From positions 1 through 46,291 of the forward strand of contig JAEVZK010000143.1 in NCBI GenBank assembly GCA_023392285.1: DNA of 46,291 nt. Direction: 5' to 3'. Shown here one piece after another: positions 24,294 to 32,731 of the stretch (within the stretch, counting starts at the first letter, position 1; every line of letters starts with the position of its first letter). Source of the stretch: Armatimonadota bacterium (GTDB taxonomy: Bacteria; Armatimonadota; Fimbriimonadia; Fimbriimonadales; Fimbriimonadaceae). Position numbers and translations under genes: made by a program. The notes beneath the pieces were generated by a model. It saw only the letters and a program-made list of their open reading frames with translations, did not search any database and was not told the DNA's origin.

Positions 24294-26482
24294 AGCCGAT
24301 AGCTTCCGCTCTCAAAGTCGGCAGTCTTGCCCTTCCACAGCAACTGAAAAGGAATGGGTGACTCGATGGAAAGCCGACTTTCCTCAAATCTCACGCGAAG
24401 TTCTCCGCGCGGATGAGCAATGCCAGCGTCGAATCGTGTGAGGTTCCCAGGATGCGGCATGATTTTAGCCTTCTGCCAACCTGGCGCGACGCTCGTCACC
24501 CCAGCCACGATTTGAAAGAAGCCCAAAATCGGATGAGCACTCCAGGCATGGCAATCTGATCGCGTTGGCTCCGGATTTTCTGCAAACGTCGTCAAACCGT
24601 CTTCGATCTGCTCCTTCCAAGGTTGCAGCTCCTCCATATAGTCGAATGGCACGCCTTGACGACCGAACATTGCCAGGTGCTTGTAGTAAGCGAAGTAGTA
24701 CGTACACTTTGCCGCGTTAGATAATTGCAAGTCGGACGATGGCCACTCATCCGGCTCAATCTCCGCGACGATCTGAAGAAGTCTCCACAATGCCTCAGCA
24801 TGTTCACTCCCTGGCTGAACGCTGTCTCCGACAGTGTGCACAAGACCTTCAACTTTGTCGAACCTCATTCTGCGCTCTCGCAGCTGCGACTCAGACTCAG
24901 TTGATAGGATTGGCTGACCTACATACAGGTCGCGCCAGTTTCCGTAAAACTTCGCGCATTCCTGAAGCCACACTCTGCAAGCATACGCAAGCGCGCGGGT
25001 AAGGCGATGAACTTCCGCGTTGGAGCCGCGCGGGGGAACTCCCGCCGGCCAATGATGAACCCAATCAGCGAACTGCCAGTACTCGGTGTGGTCACATTTT
25101 ATGATCTGCTCTGCCACAGAGGTGTTTGGCCAAACATCGTCGTAGAGCATCTGATCGTAAAGCATCATCACGTACCAGAGGCTGAAGGGCGGAATGACCT
25201 GCGCCTGGTGGCTTGGATAGCGCGATTGAGTAAGGCCATCGCTCATCAGGGACCAGCCTAGCGTCTCCACCGCATTGCGCTGCAGCAGTCTGTCACGACC
25301 CAAGTAGTAACCAATGAGCGCCTGAATCCTGGTGTCGCCAACATACTGAAGCTGCTCGTAATAGGGGCAATCGAAGTAGGTCTCACCTGCACAACGCTGG
25401 GCCGTTCGCAAGCTCACATCCCAGATCTTCTCCACCCAGGGATCATCAGCCGTGAAAGTCGACTCCTCGGCAAGCGGGTAACCCGTCTCTACCGCATCTA
25501 TCCCGTCGATGTGGACTTCCCCATCTCCCGTTGCTTCCAAGAGCAAATAGCGATAAGTTCTCCACCATGCGGGTTCATAGATTCGTAGCTGCTCGTCGGG
25601 TACAAACCGGTCTTGGTAACCTGAGCACGTCTTCCCTCCCACCACATCGCGATTCCCCTTCCTTCCCTCGCGGTTCCAAAGTGCTTCCGCGTAGGTGAGG
25701 CGTAGCTCTGCTCCTTGAGTCGAGGTGAGGCGCAACCGGGGATAGGCGCAGAGTAGCTCCTGGTAATCGAGCAACAGCTTTTCGCCTGAGGCGAGCTTAA
25801 TCGGTAGCTTCAGGGGCCCGCCTTCTACCCTTGCGGTGCCGTCGAACTCCGGTCTAACTATTGGTGGTGTAGTCCGCACCTCGTAACGCATTGGGGGAAT
25901 GGACCTTGGAATGAGCATCCAAGGCGTCCCCCCCGTAGATTGTCCTCGCTCTTCGGCGTGATAGATGGTGTACGGCTTGCTGTAGCCTTCTCTTTCGGTC
26001 AAAAAGGAAGCACCGCGTGCCTTGATTATTTCTCCCGGCCCGATGTCGATATAAAAGTCGCCCAGGCTGGAATGCATCATCTCGAAATCCCAGCCGGCAA
26101 CCCTTCTGACCTGCCAATCGCCCGGCGTGGACAGGCTTGAGACCTCATCGCAATCAACGAGGAACCCCGTGCGAACTGAATGCTGCGCCATCGGGCGGAG
26201 GAAGCCAAAGTTCCAGACCGGCGCGACGATCTCGTTCTCGCCAGGCTGCAGGAAAGGGGCGAGATCGAGAGTCTCGTAAAACCAGTGCTTTTCGTCGCCC
26301 CGTTGCGGTCCAAAGCTGACAAGCTCGCCATTAACGAAGAGCTTGTATCGATTGTCTGCCGACACTCTCACGGTGAGCGACTCCGGAACGGCTTGTAGGG
26401 TTAGCAGATTGCGAAAAGCGAAGAAGCCAAGGTCCTCCCTCGGATCGTATCGGTAGCCAATCCACTTACCCGACCAGCTCAT
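24290..26482 (-). CDS. Alpha-L-rhamnosidase-like glycoside hydrolase (GH78)
   Basis: 730-aa enzyme expected to release L-rhamnose from plant or bacterial glycans. The N-terminus is a beta-sandwich with the sugar-binding phrase YKLFVNGELVSFGPQRGD (about 47-64). The (alpha/alpha)6 catalytic barrel starts near 340 (DDPWVEKIWDVSLRTAQRC) and carries the GH78 motif YFDCPYYEQLQYVGDTRIQ, with Glu and Asp as the likely acid/base pair. The C-terminal beta domain follows SDCHAWSAHPI, with VAPGWQKAKIMPHPG typical of the family. There is no signal peptide, so it may act in the cytoplasm on imported oligosaccharides. It is single-gene, convergent with the caspase-fold cluster. A TATGCT lies 6 nt before its ATG. 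Confidence 0.85.
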   Translation of the reverse strand: MSWSGKWIGYRYDPREDLGFFAFRNLLTLQAVPESLTVRVSADNRYKLFVNGELVSFGPQRGDEKHWFYETLDLAPFLQPGENEIVAPVWNFGFLRPMAQHSVRTGFLVDCDEVSSLSTPGDWQVRRVAGWDFEMMHSSLGDFYIDIGPGEIIKARGASFLTEREGYSKPYTIYHAEERGQSTGGTPWMLIPRSIPPMRYEVRTTPPIVRPEFDGTARVEGGPLKLPIKLASGEKLLLDYQELLCAYPRLRLTSTQGAELRLTYAEALWNREGRKGNRDVVGGKTCSGYQDRFVPDEQLRIYEPAWWRTYRYLLLEATGDGEVHIDGIDAVETGYPLAEESTFTADDPWVEKIWDVSLRTAQRCAGETYFDCPYYEQLQYVGDTRIQALIGYYLGRDRLLQRNAVETLGWSLMSDGLTQSRYPSHQAQVIPPFSLWYVMMLYDQMLYDDVWPNTSVAEQIIKCDHTEYWQFADWVHHWPAGVPPRGSNAEVHRLTRALAYACRVWLQECAKFYGNWRDLYVGQPILSTESESQLRERRMRFDKVEGLVHTVGDSVQPGSEHAEALWRLLQIVAEIEPDEWPSSDLQLSNAAKCTYYFAYYKHLAMFGRQGVPFDYMEELQPWKEQIEDGLTTFAENPEPTRSDCHAWSAHPILGFFQIVAGVTSVAPGWQKAKIMPHPGNLTRFDAGIAHPRGELRVRFEESRLSIESPIPFQLLWKGKTADFESGSYRL

Positions 26483-26488
26483 GGCGCA

Positions 26489-26494
26489 AGCATA
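26489..26494 (-). promoter_or_regulatory. Putative -10 element of the rhamnosidase gene (TATGCT)
   Basis: Minus-strand TATGCT ends 6 nt before the ATG at 26482, the same spacing as the other candidate leaderless promoters. No -35 box recognised. Confidence 0.4.
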
Positions 26495-26590
26495 CCAATG
26501 GCAGGCGAGGCCAGAATTTCGCCTAGCTTATCGAAGGAGCTAACTGGATTGGACGCCTGCCGAAACCAACCTTAGACTGACCGACCGTGC

Positions 26591-27649
26591 TCAGTCCTTC
26601 CAAGTTGCCACGAACAGGTTCGTCTCGTGCGGCTCTTTTCCATTGCGATTCGACGCGAAAACTAGACGCTTACCATCCCTCGTGAACATGGGAAAACCAT
26701 CAAACTCGGGCGTTCGTGTGATTCGCTCGAGACCGGTGCCATCCACATTGATCATGAAGATGTCGAATTCACGGCCCTTCGGATCTCCATAGTTCGAGCT
26801 GAAAATAATGCGCTTCCCGTCGGGATGCATAAAGGGGGCGAAGGACGCGCAGCCGAGATGAGTCACCTGGCGCTTGTTACTTCCATCGGCATCCATGACC
26901 CAAATTTCGAGCTTTGTTGGCCGGATAAGGTGCTGCTTCAGCAGCGCCTTGTAGTCCTCGATTTGTTCAGGTGTGTCGAATGAATCTCGTCGATATACAA
27001 TCTTTTTCGAATCCCAAGAAACAAAGGGTCCTCCATCGTATCCCACCGCGTCTGTCAACTTCTTGATGTTCTTGCCGTTTAGATCCGAGCGATAGATTTC
27101 GAGGTCACCGGATCGATCGCTCGTCCACACCATGTATTTGCCATTCGGCGCGATCGTAGTTTCCGCGACATAGTGACCCTTATCGATAATCACTGGCTGT
27201 AGAAACTTGTTCTTATCCTTCTTACCGAGAGCAGATACAGGCAAACGGTATAGCGCGTAATTTGGATTGATTGCCCACACGTAGCCCTTGCTCATATCAA
27301 CTGGGGGCTGCGGTCCAGGCTGAGTCGCGTGAGTCGAGGAGAAATAGATCCATTTCCCGTCTGGCGAGTAATAGCTGCACGTGCATCGGCCAAGGCCAGT
27401 GCTCACGAGCGGACGTCCGCTGCCGTTGGGCGAGAGAGTGAAAATCTGCTCGTCTGGATAACCGCTGTTCGGGACGGTCGCCTGATAGGTCAGTTTCTTA
27501 CCCGAAACATCCCAATAAGCTTCCGCGTTTTGGCCTCCAAAGGTGAGCTGCTCCACCTTCGTCAGATGCTTTTCGCCGGGGGTGTCCGGCAGTTGAACTT
27601 GTCGTTGAGGAGCTGCAAGGCTGGCGAAAATGGCAAGCGTGGCGAACAT
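26591..27649 (-). CDS. TolB-like beta-propeller protein (PD40 repeats), exported
   Basis: 352-aa protein with a short signal peptide (about residues 1-13, ending SLAAP). The rest is a six-bladed TolB-type propeller with PD40/WD40-like repeats: each blade carries a phrase such as YSPDGKWIYFSS, IAPNGKYMVWTSDRSG, WDSKKIVYRRD, MHPDGKRIIFSSN and FTRDGKRLVFASNRNG. Such proteins are periplasmic and usually bind other proteins or peptides; no protease domain is attached. It is not beside tolQR or pal, so a Tol role is not implied. CAAAAT lies 9 nt before the ATG. The 108 bp between it and the rhamnosidase gene, both minus strand, hold no obvious gene. Confidence 0.82.
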   Translation of the reverse strand: MFATLAIFASLAAPQRQVQLPDTPGEKHLTKVEQLTFGGQNAEAYWDVSGKKLTYQATVPNSGYPDEQIFTLSPNGSGRPLVSTGLGRCTCSYYSPDGKWIYFSSTHATQPGPQPPVDMSKGYVWAINPNYALYRLPVSALGKKDKNKFLQPVIIDKGHYVAETTIAPNGKYMVWTSDRSGDLEIYRSDLNGKNIKKLTDAVGYDGGPFVSWDSKKIVYRRDSFDTPEQIEDYKALLKQHLIRPTKLEIWVMDADGSNKRQVTHLGCASFAPFMHPDGKRIIFSSNYGDPKGREFDIFMINVDGTGLERITRTPEFDGFPMFTRDGKRLVFASNRNGKEPHETNLFVATWKD

Positions 27650-27741
27650 ATATCGCAGATTTTGCCCGAACCAGCGGTCGGTTTTGAGTTCACAAACAAT
27701 GATTACTGCGCCATTCTAATGATCTTTTCCGTCGAACCAGT

Positions 27742-28035
27742 ATGAGTTTTTTGAGCAAATTGTTTGGAAAGAAAGAAGAAGAACCGCCGGAAGATGCCTA
27801 TGCCGGGATCTGCTGTGAGAAGTGTTATCGCAACTTTGAAAACGGCGGAAATTGGGGACTGGAGTGCCCGATCGACAACTCGCTGCTCACCAATAAGAGC
27901 GGCAAAACTCTGATGGCGCGATATTGCTACGATTGCCTGAAGGGCAGCACAAAGTGCCTGAAATGTGGCTCCCCCCTGATGCCAATCGGAACAACGCCGA
28001 GCTGGCAGGAACTGCATGGCATGCCGCGCGACTAG
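27742..28035 (+). CDS. Small zinc-ribbon protein, 97 aa
   Basis: Cytoplasmic-looking protein with a basic/acidic N-terminus (FGKKEEEPPED) and at least three cysteine pairs: CCEKC, then a single Cys in LECPID, YCYDC and KCLKCG. These fit one or two zinc ribbons. Such small proteins often act as nucleic-acid or protein-binding adaptors; no specific role can be given. It is divergent from the TolB-like gene and lies 73 bp upstream of tRNA-Arg. No typical -10 or ribosome binding site is seen close to the ATG. Confidence 0.7.
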   Translation: MSFLSKLFGKKEEEPPEDAYAGICCEKCYRNFENGGNWGLECPIDNSLLTNKSGKTLMARYCYDCLKGSTKCLKCGSPLMPIGTTPSWQELHGMPRD

Positions 28036-28094
28036 CCACCATGGCTGACTTCTCGCGAATAGCCGATTGGACGCGCAGAAGTTCACTCAAGCGG

Positions 28095-28100
28095 TAATCT
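28095..28100 (+). promoter_or_regulatory. Putative -10 element of tRNA-Arg (TAATCT)
   Basis: TAATCT ends 8 nt before the tRNA 5' end. A TTGGAC at 28067-28072 resembles a -35 box but the 22-nt spacer is too long, so only the -10 is offered. Confidence 0.3.
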
Positions 28101-28108
28101 CTCTGCAC

Positions 28109-28184
28109 GGCCTCGTAGCTCAGTGGATAGAGCGCCTCCGTCCTAAGGAGGGCGTCGGGGGTTCGAGTCCCTCCGGGGCCGCCA
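28109..28184 (+). tRNA. tRNA-Arg (anticodon CCU)
   Basis: 76-nt tRNA with an encoded CCA. The acceptor stem GGCCTCG pairs with CGGGGCC (one G-U pair), discriminator G. The D-arm contains TAGCTCAGTGGATAGAGC. The anticodon stem CCTCC/GGAGG closes the loop GTCCTAA, giving anticodon CCT (reads AGG). The T-arm holds GGTTCGAGTCC. The genes 3' of it change in character to defence genes on both strands, so this tRNA may be the insertion site of an island. Confidence 0.95.
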
Positions 28185-28342
28185 AGTTTTAGCACCAAAA
28201 CTTGTACAAATCGACCCAGCTGTTGTGCCTGCCCAGCGCTGCCGCTGCCGTTTGCACCGACTGCCGGACAGATTCTCAGGTTAGACCACACCACGAACCA
28301 CACCACGGAATGAGTTCGAAACGCACTTAGACCAGAGCCCGT

Positions 28343-28348
28343 TACAAT
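28343..28348 (+). promoter_or_regulatory. Putative -10 element of the GIY-YIG gene (TACAAT)
   Basis: TACAAT ends 6 nt before the ATG at 28355, matching the host genes' leaderless geometry. Confidence 0.45.
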
Positions 28349-28354
28349 GAGGCC

Positions 28355-29188
28355 ATGCCCTCTGCATCAGACGTCTTCCTGCATCAGATCTATCCGGTGC
28401 AAGACCCTCGTGCCTACAAGCTGCACGTTGCGCGGTGGAATGGAAGATCGCAGCCGCTGGACGTGTTCGTCCGCGATCGGGAGGAGTGGAACGGATGGAA
28501 CTCGTGGCGCAGTGACAAAGATGAGTTCAATCGCCCTTTCATCTTCTCCCTGATAGACTTCTATCCTCAGCGGGATCGATGGCTTTTCGGGGGAGCTTAC
28601 AGGGTCCTGGCGAGGGAAGCAACGCCTCGGGCACATAGCTACACCATCGAGCTCCTTCCGCAGAGTGTGCCGTTCGTCGGCAGACTGAAACTCAGAATGG
28701 GCAGCCCGGGCCGGTCGCGCTCCTTCAAGTTCGAAAACCACTACGGCAGCCTTGTAGTCGATGAGCTCCTGCCGGAGCCATACACCGGTGAGCCCTTCTG
28801 CGGCTTTGATCGCGTGCATCTCTCCTTCCCGGAGCTGGAGAACATCATTCGCATGCAGCGGTCGGACTGGAAGGCAGCCCTACAGCATGCCAAGGGCATC
28901 TACTTGATCACGGACGAAAGCAACGGCAAACGCTACGTCGGCTCTGCGTATGGTGGTGCGGGCATTTGGTCTCGCTGGGAGTGCTACATCGGCACGGGCC
29001 ACGGTCACAACGACGAGCTCTGCAAGATCATCGCGAACAACGGGATTGATCATGCTCGCCAGCACTTCCGTTTCGCACTTATCGAGCACATGCTCCCGAG
29101 TTGGCCGGACGAGCTGGTCCTCCAGCGTGAATCGCACTGGAAGCGGGTTTTGCTCACGCGAGGTGACCACGGATACAACCGGAACTGA
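28355..29188 (+). CDS. GIY-YIG nuclease-domain protein with unknown N-terminal domain
   Basis: 277-aa protein. The C-terminal part (about 178-270) is a GIY-YIG nuclease domain: GIY at 181-183, YVG at 194-196, probable catalytic Arg207 in WSRW and Glu259 in QRESHWK, so the active site looks complete. The first 175 residues form an unfamiliar domain rich in Trp and charged residues (EEWNGWNSWRSDKDEF, PQRDRWLFGGAYRVL). Similar proteins with GIY-YIG at the end occur in defence islands, where the nuclease probably cuts DNA or RNA. It is the first gene after tRNA-Arg and has its own TACAAT promoter. Target and trigger are unknown. Confidence 0.82.
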   Translation: MPSASDVFLHQIYPVQDPRAYKLHVARWNGRSQPLDVFVRDREEWNGWNSWRSDKDEFNRPFIFSLIDFYPQRDRWLFGGAYRVLAREATPRAHSYTIELLPQSVPFVGRLKLRMGSPGRSRSFKFENHYGSLVVDELLPEPYTGEPFCGFDRVHLSFPELENIIRMQRSDWKAALQHAKGIYLITDESNGKRYVGSAYGGAGIWSRWECYIGTGHGHNDELCKIIANNGIDHARQHFRFALIEHMLPSWPDELVLQRESHWKRVLLTRGDHGYNRN

Positions 29189-29236
29189 ATCCTTAGCGGA
29201 GATCGAAGGCGCTCGAAAAGAAAATCCACGAATCAC

Positions 29237-29266
29237 TTGCGCGGTTGCTAATCGTCGATATAGAAT
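29237..29266 (+). promoter_or_regulatory. Promoter of the 256-aa/ImmA-IrrE operon (TTGCGC-18-TAGAAT)
   Basis: TTGCGC (29237-29242) and TAGAAT (29261-29266) are spaced by 18 nt, a good sigma-70 pair. The start of transcription would fall at about 29273, so the ATG at 29276 has almost no leader. This favours ATG 29276 over the GTG at 29270. Confidence 0.5.
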
Positions 29267-29275
29267 ATCGTGAAA

Positions 29276-30046
29276 ATGCAACCAGACTTCCCGCCTCAGC
29301 TGATCGCCAGGTCTCTCGACGCGGCGACCCGTTTTGCAGATGCAGTCATTCCGCTGGTGCAGGAAGCGTTTCGCTTCTCTGCCACTCAAATTCAGGCCGT
29401 TCCGCCAGGCGGTGCCCAGGACCACGAGGCGAATCTTCAGGGGTTGCCGACCTTGTTCAGAACAAACATGATCAAGATGGTTAAGGGGCACAATCGTGAC
29501 GAGATGCGCCCGCCCCTTGCGCGGCGAGGTTCACCAAATAATGGCCTTTGGCTGGGCATAGCGGGCAACGAGCAGATGGCTCGGATCTACAAGGCCCCCA
29601 AGAAATACCCAATTCGGCCATCCGGCCTCCCCCAAGAGCGGCTGATCACTCAGCAGCGTTACAAGAACCTACTTCTTCAACCACAACTGCTCGATGCTGG
29701 TGAGCCCGTGTTGGACGCCCTCCTGATGTGGCATGCCAAGGGTTATGAGATGGTGGGCGCATTTGTCGTCATTCCAAATGGCTGGGACGAAGCTGCCAAT
29801 TTGGTCGAGTTGGGGCGCCGAGACATTGTGTTGCCAGACGTGCTTGAGGGCCTCGCGGCATTTGCCGACTCTGCCGAGGACACAAGCTTAATCGGGGGGC
29901 GGATGCCGATTTTTGTCCCTTCATCAGATGCCGAGTGGAACTTCGATGATGAAAACGCCGAGGACGAGGAAGCGCTACATACCGACTTTGAAAGTCCAGA
30001 AGAATCGCTCTTCGATTTCTCCGAAGGGAGAGAGGAGGGTGAATGA
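29276..30046 (+). CDS. Unknown protein, partner of an XRE-ImmA/IrrE peptidase
   Basis: 256-aa soluble protein I do not recognise. The central part (about 75-200) has conserved-looking phrases NGLWLGIAGNEQMARIYKAPKKYP and VVIPNGWDEA; the last 45 residues are strongly acidic (NFDDENAEDEEALHTDFESPEE). Its stop overlaps the start of the XRE-ImmA/IrrE gene (ATGA), so the pair is a coupled operon. In known XRE-COG2856 pairs the peptidase/HTH protein regulates a neighbour and may cut it; by that logic this could be the toxin or effector kept in check, or the regulated partner. That is inference. The start at ATG 29276 is chosen from promoter spacing; GTG 29270 would add two residues. Confidence 0.7.
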   Translation: MQPDFPPQLIARSLDAATRFADAVIPLVQEAFRFSATQIQAVPPGGAQDHEANLQGLPTLFRTNMIKMVKGHNRDEMRPPLARRGSPNNGLWLGIAGNEQMARIYKAPKKYPIRPSGLPQERLITQQRYKNLLLQPQLLDAGEPVLDALLMWHAKGYEMVGAFVVIPNGWDEAANLVELGRRDIVLPDVLEGLAAFADSAEDTSLIGGRMPIFVPSSDAEWNFDDENAEDEEALHTDFESPEESLFDFSEGREEGE

Positions 30047-31104
30047 TCAGCGGCGCCCGGCTGAGACAGGTGCGAGAGGCGAGGGGCATATCGCAGACGC
30101 GCTTGGCGGAGCTGGCTGGCATTCCTCAGCCATTCATTTCGCAGATTGAATCGGATGCCCGTTTCGCTGACCCAGCCATGCACCGGAAAATTGCGGACGC
30201 TTTGGGAGTTCCTTCGGCGTTCCTAACTAAGACACCCATCTCCCTACCCGAAGGATCATTGGGGCTGTTCCGATCTCTTTCCAGTAAAGTTCATGCACCT
30301 GACTACCATAGTGCGCGCAGGAAGGCGGAGTTTGGCGTCGAAGCGGTTTATCGTTTAGCGGAGGGAGTTAAGCTTCCAGAATGTCGCATTGAGACATTGG
30401 CGGATGCGACGGCAGGGGAAGTGGGACCTCTTGCGCGCGCCATGTTGCGGCTGGCTCCGGACGTTCCTATTCCCAACTTGACCCGTGCGCTCGAACGTGC
30501 GGGCGTAATTGTGCTTGCCCTAAGTGATCTTCACGATGAGGTTCTGGGCTTTAGCGCGTGGGCAGGTGAACCGGTCGGACGGCCCATGATTGCCGTATCG
30601 TCCCGGCTCTCAGCATTCCGCCTTCGGTGGACGCTGGCGCATGAACTTGGACACTTGATCTTGGGGCATCAGGTGTTCGGTCGCCCGACTCGCGACACGG
30701 AAGGAGAAGCAAATGCCTTTGCAAGCGAATTCCTGCTTCCAGAAGAAGTGATGCACGACGTCTTTTCTTCGCCCATCGACTTGCAACGTCTCGCGGAGAT
30801 CAAGGGGACTTGGGGTGTGTCGATGATGGCGATCCTACTCAGGGCTAAGGGGCTCGGCTACGTGGATGAAGGTAGATTCCGGAGTTTATATGAAGTAATG
30901 CGTCGTAAAGGATGGCTCAGGAAGGAGCCGGGAGACGATCGAACAGCACCCGAGCGGCCGCGACTCATCCATGATCTTGCTGCGGCGCATGGGATCAAAG
31001 ATCCTTCTGAACTTGTGTTCAAGTTGGACTACTCGCTCCAGGACGTCCGCATCTTCTTTGGTGGTTGCGATTTGGACCTGCCGGCCAGCTCTGAGAGAGG
31101 GTGA
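30043..31104 (+). CDS. XRE-family HTH and ImmA/IrrE metallopeptidase fusion
   Basis: 353-aa protein. Residues 5-60 form an XRE/Cro helix-turn-helix (LRQVREARGISQTRLAELAG, then PQPFISQIESD). Residues about 150-245 are an ImmA/IrrE (COG2856) zinc peptidase with HELGH at 200-204 and a likely third ligand, Glu222, in GEANAFASEFLLP. The active site looks intact. ImmA-type enzymes cleave phage-like repressors after DNA damage; fused HTH versions are common in mobile elements and defence units. It is coupled to the unknown upstream gene. It converges on the ATPase gene of the restriction operon with a 24-bp gap that holds no clear terminator. Confidence 0.92.
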   Translation: MISGARLRQVREARGISQTRLAELAGIPQPFISQIESDARFADPAMHRKIADALGVPSAFLTKTPISLPEGSLGLFRSLSSKVHAPDYHSARRKAEFGVEAVYRLAEGVKLPECRIETLADATAGEVGPLARAMLRLAPDVPIPNLTRALERAGVIVLALSDLHDEVLGFSAWAGEPVGRPMIAVSSRLSAFRLRWTLAHELGHLILGHQVFGRPTRDTEGEANAFASEFLLPEEVMHDVFSSPIDLQRLAEIKGTWGVSMMAILLRAKGLGYVDEGRFRSLYEVMRRKGWLRKEPGDDRTAPERPRLIHDLAAAHGIKDPSELVFKLDYSLQDVRIFFGGCDLDLPASSERG

Positions 31105-31128
31105 CCCGTTGGATTGCGATGATGAGGA

Positions 31129-32724
31129 TTACGTAGCTGAATTCTGAACCAGGTCGCGACACAGTGTGGCTGCCGCCTCTACGCACAGATGAAGGGCTGA
31201 TAACGCGACTTCAACTGACACTTCCGCTTTATCGCTGTGCTCTCCGTAGTCACCAAGTCTCTTTAGCACCTGAACTTGCTCGATCCCGAGCCGCGAGCAC
31301 TTTGCCGCCTTGGGTTGAGCATTTCTTGGGTTGATGATAAGCCGCAGCAGCTCGATCCTATCCCTGTTCTCTCGTGGGCACCGATTGCTATTGAACCAAT
31401 CGGGAGTACGAAGTGGCTCTCCGCTCCGGCCAACATATTCCTCTCTGGTCCAGACGGAAATCCATTCATCTGGAATGGCCAAATCTGACCCAAGTTCAGC
31501 AGCCAGCATCAAGTCTGCCAGTCTGACACTTACGTCGCGAACGTGAGTCAGGCAAAGATCGGGTGCATCTGGAAGGTCTTCAAAGCAAAGTTGGATCAGC
31601 CTTTTTAATCTTGGATCAACACTTTCGAGTTGAGCGAGACGCAACTCTAAGGCAGAGTGCATGTTGGCGGCAAATGCCTCGGGTTTGCCAAACTGCCGCC
31701 TCAGGGTCCCGCGATCCGGTTGCTGTGATGCAACGTATTCCGCCATCATCCGGCAGTTATTTCGTAGTCTCGACGACCCCGTTGCAGCCAAGCCACGCTC
31801 CACCAATAGCAATCGGGTAGTCGTCGATGTCTCGTTTACTGCAATGTCACCATCCAGAAGCTCGTAAAAGAGCTCTCTTGCGGGTTGGTCGCAGTCGTCC
31901 CACAGGCTTGCAAGCAGTCCCCATTGATCGGCGACGGTCTGGCCTACAACCGAGGCAATGTCCTTCTGCGTCACCAGGCTACGCGGAAAATTGCTCCCAA
32001 TTGAATTCATCAGTGACAGGATCAGGACTGGTACGCAGCCGGAGGCGGCCACAAGTTCCGTTCGCGCTCCTTTCTCAAGTTCGAATCCCCGCGAAGCCAG
32101 AGCGTCGTCAATATCTTGATCGTCGAATGGACCAAGCTTCACCGTAACCCCGAAAATGTTCCAAAAGTCGCTGGTGACAGATTCCTCGCTTCGAATGAGT
32201 TCTTGAAGACCTCTGCGAGTCGCGGTGATCAGCCGAAGAGACGGTTGTGAAGCCAGTTCTCGAAGCTGATCCCAATGATTCCTCGAGAAACGGCCGCTGC
32301 GAAGAGGCTTGTCGAAGCCGTCCCAGATCATCAAGATCCGGCAGTTCTCCACTGCCAGGGCTTCCAAAATCTCCTTGACATCCGAGTACGCCGCACCGTC
32401 AAGCATAGTGGCGTAATCAGGCTTTACTTCTTTCAGAGCCTCAGACAACTGCTTACAAAAACCCGCCATGAACTCTTCATCAGAGCCGGGTGTCTGGTGA
32501 GCCAGGTCCCAAACGATCACGGATGAAAACTGCTCCTCGGAGGCTGTAAGGGAGCCGGCGAGGTGCTGAAGGAGGACCGACTTGCCGCAGTGCTTTGGAC
32601 CTACTAAGCTTATGTGGCTGGGAGTGCGCTTCGCAAGCTCAGAGGTAAGTTGTCGCACCGGACCACTACGCCCCACCATCGGCGGAATAGTTGCACCTAA
32701 AATCTGAAATGGTTGGTAAGCCAT
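31129..32724 (-). CDS. AAA/STAND-type ATPase, last gene of the extended restriction operon
   Basis: 531-aa protein. MVGRSGPVRQL (about 16-26) is followed by Walker A GPKHCGKS (42-49) and Walker B RILMIWDGFDK (129-139), where the usual acidic residue after Asp135 is Gly; ATP hydrolysis may be impaired. A sensor-like segment LITATRRGLQE comes next, then a winged-helix region and a helical C-terminus (about 470-525) with a DYGEHSD phrase. The layout parallels the ATPase part of the upstream 1315-aa protein (which has LDEFDK), so the two may be distant paralogues and may form a mixed oligomer. The start at 32724 is chosen because GGGGAG precedes it and it lies 7 bp after the upstream stop. Role inferred from the operon: ATP-dependent partner of the methylase fusion. 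Confidence 0.82.
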   Translation of the reverse strand: MAYQPFQILGATIPPMVGRSGPVRQLTSELAKRTPSHISLVGPKHCGKSVLLQHLAGSLTASEEQFSSVIVWDLAHQTPGSDEEFMAGFCKQLSEALKEVKPDYATMLDGAAYSDVKEILEALAVENCRILMIWDGFDKPLRSGRFSRNHWDQLRELASQPSLRLITATRRGLQELIRSEESVTSDFWNIFGVTVKLGPFDDQDIDDALASRGFELEKGARTELVAASGCVPVLILSLMNSIGSNFPRSLVTQKDIASVVGQTVADQWGLLASLWDDCDQPARELFYELLDGDIAVNETSTTTRLLLVERGLAATGSSRLRNNCRMMAEYVASQQPDRGTLRRQFGKPEAFAANMHSALELRLAQLESVDPRLKRLIQLCFEDLPDAPDLCLTHVRDVSVRLADLMLAAELGSDLAIPDEWISVWTREEYVGRSGEPLRTPDWFNSNRCPRENRDRIELLRLIINPRNAQPKAAKCSRLGIEQVQVLKRLGDYGEHSDKAEVSVEVALSALHLCVEAAATLCRDLVQNSAT

Positions 32725-32731
32725 AGCTATC

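Noticed and set aside
27887..28306. Minus-strand frame of 139 aa across the tRNA-Arg gene
   Set aside because: It contains GGPGGTRTPD, the well-known false peptide produced by reading a tRNA gene antisense. The tRNA itself explains the sequence.
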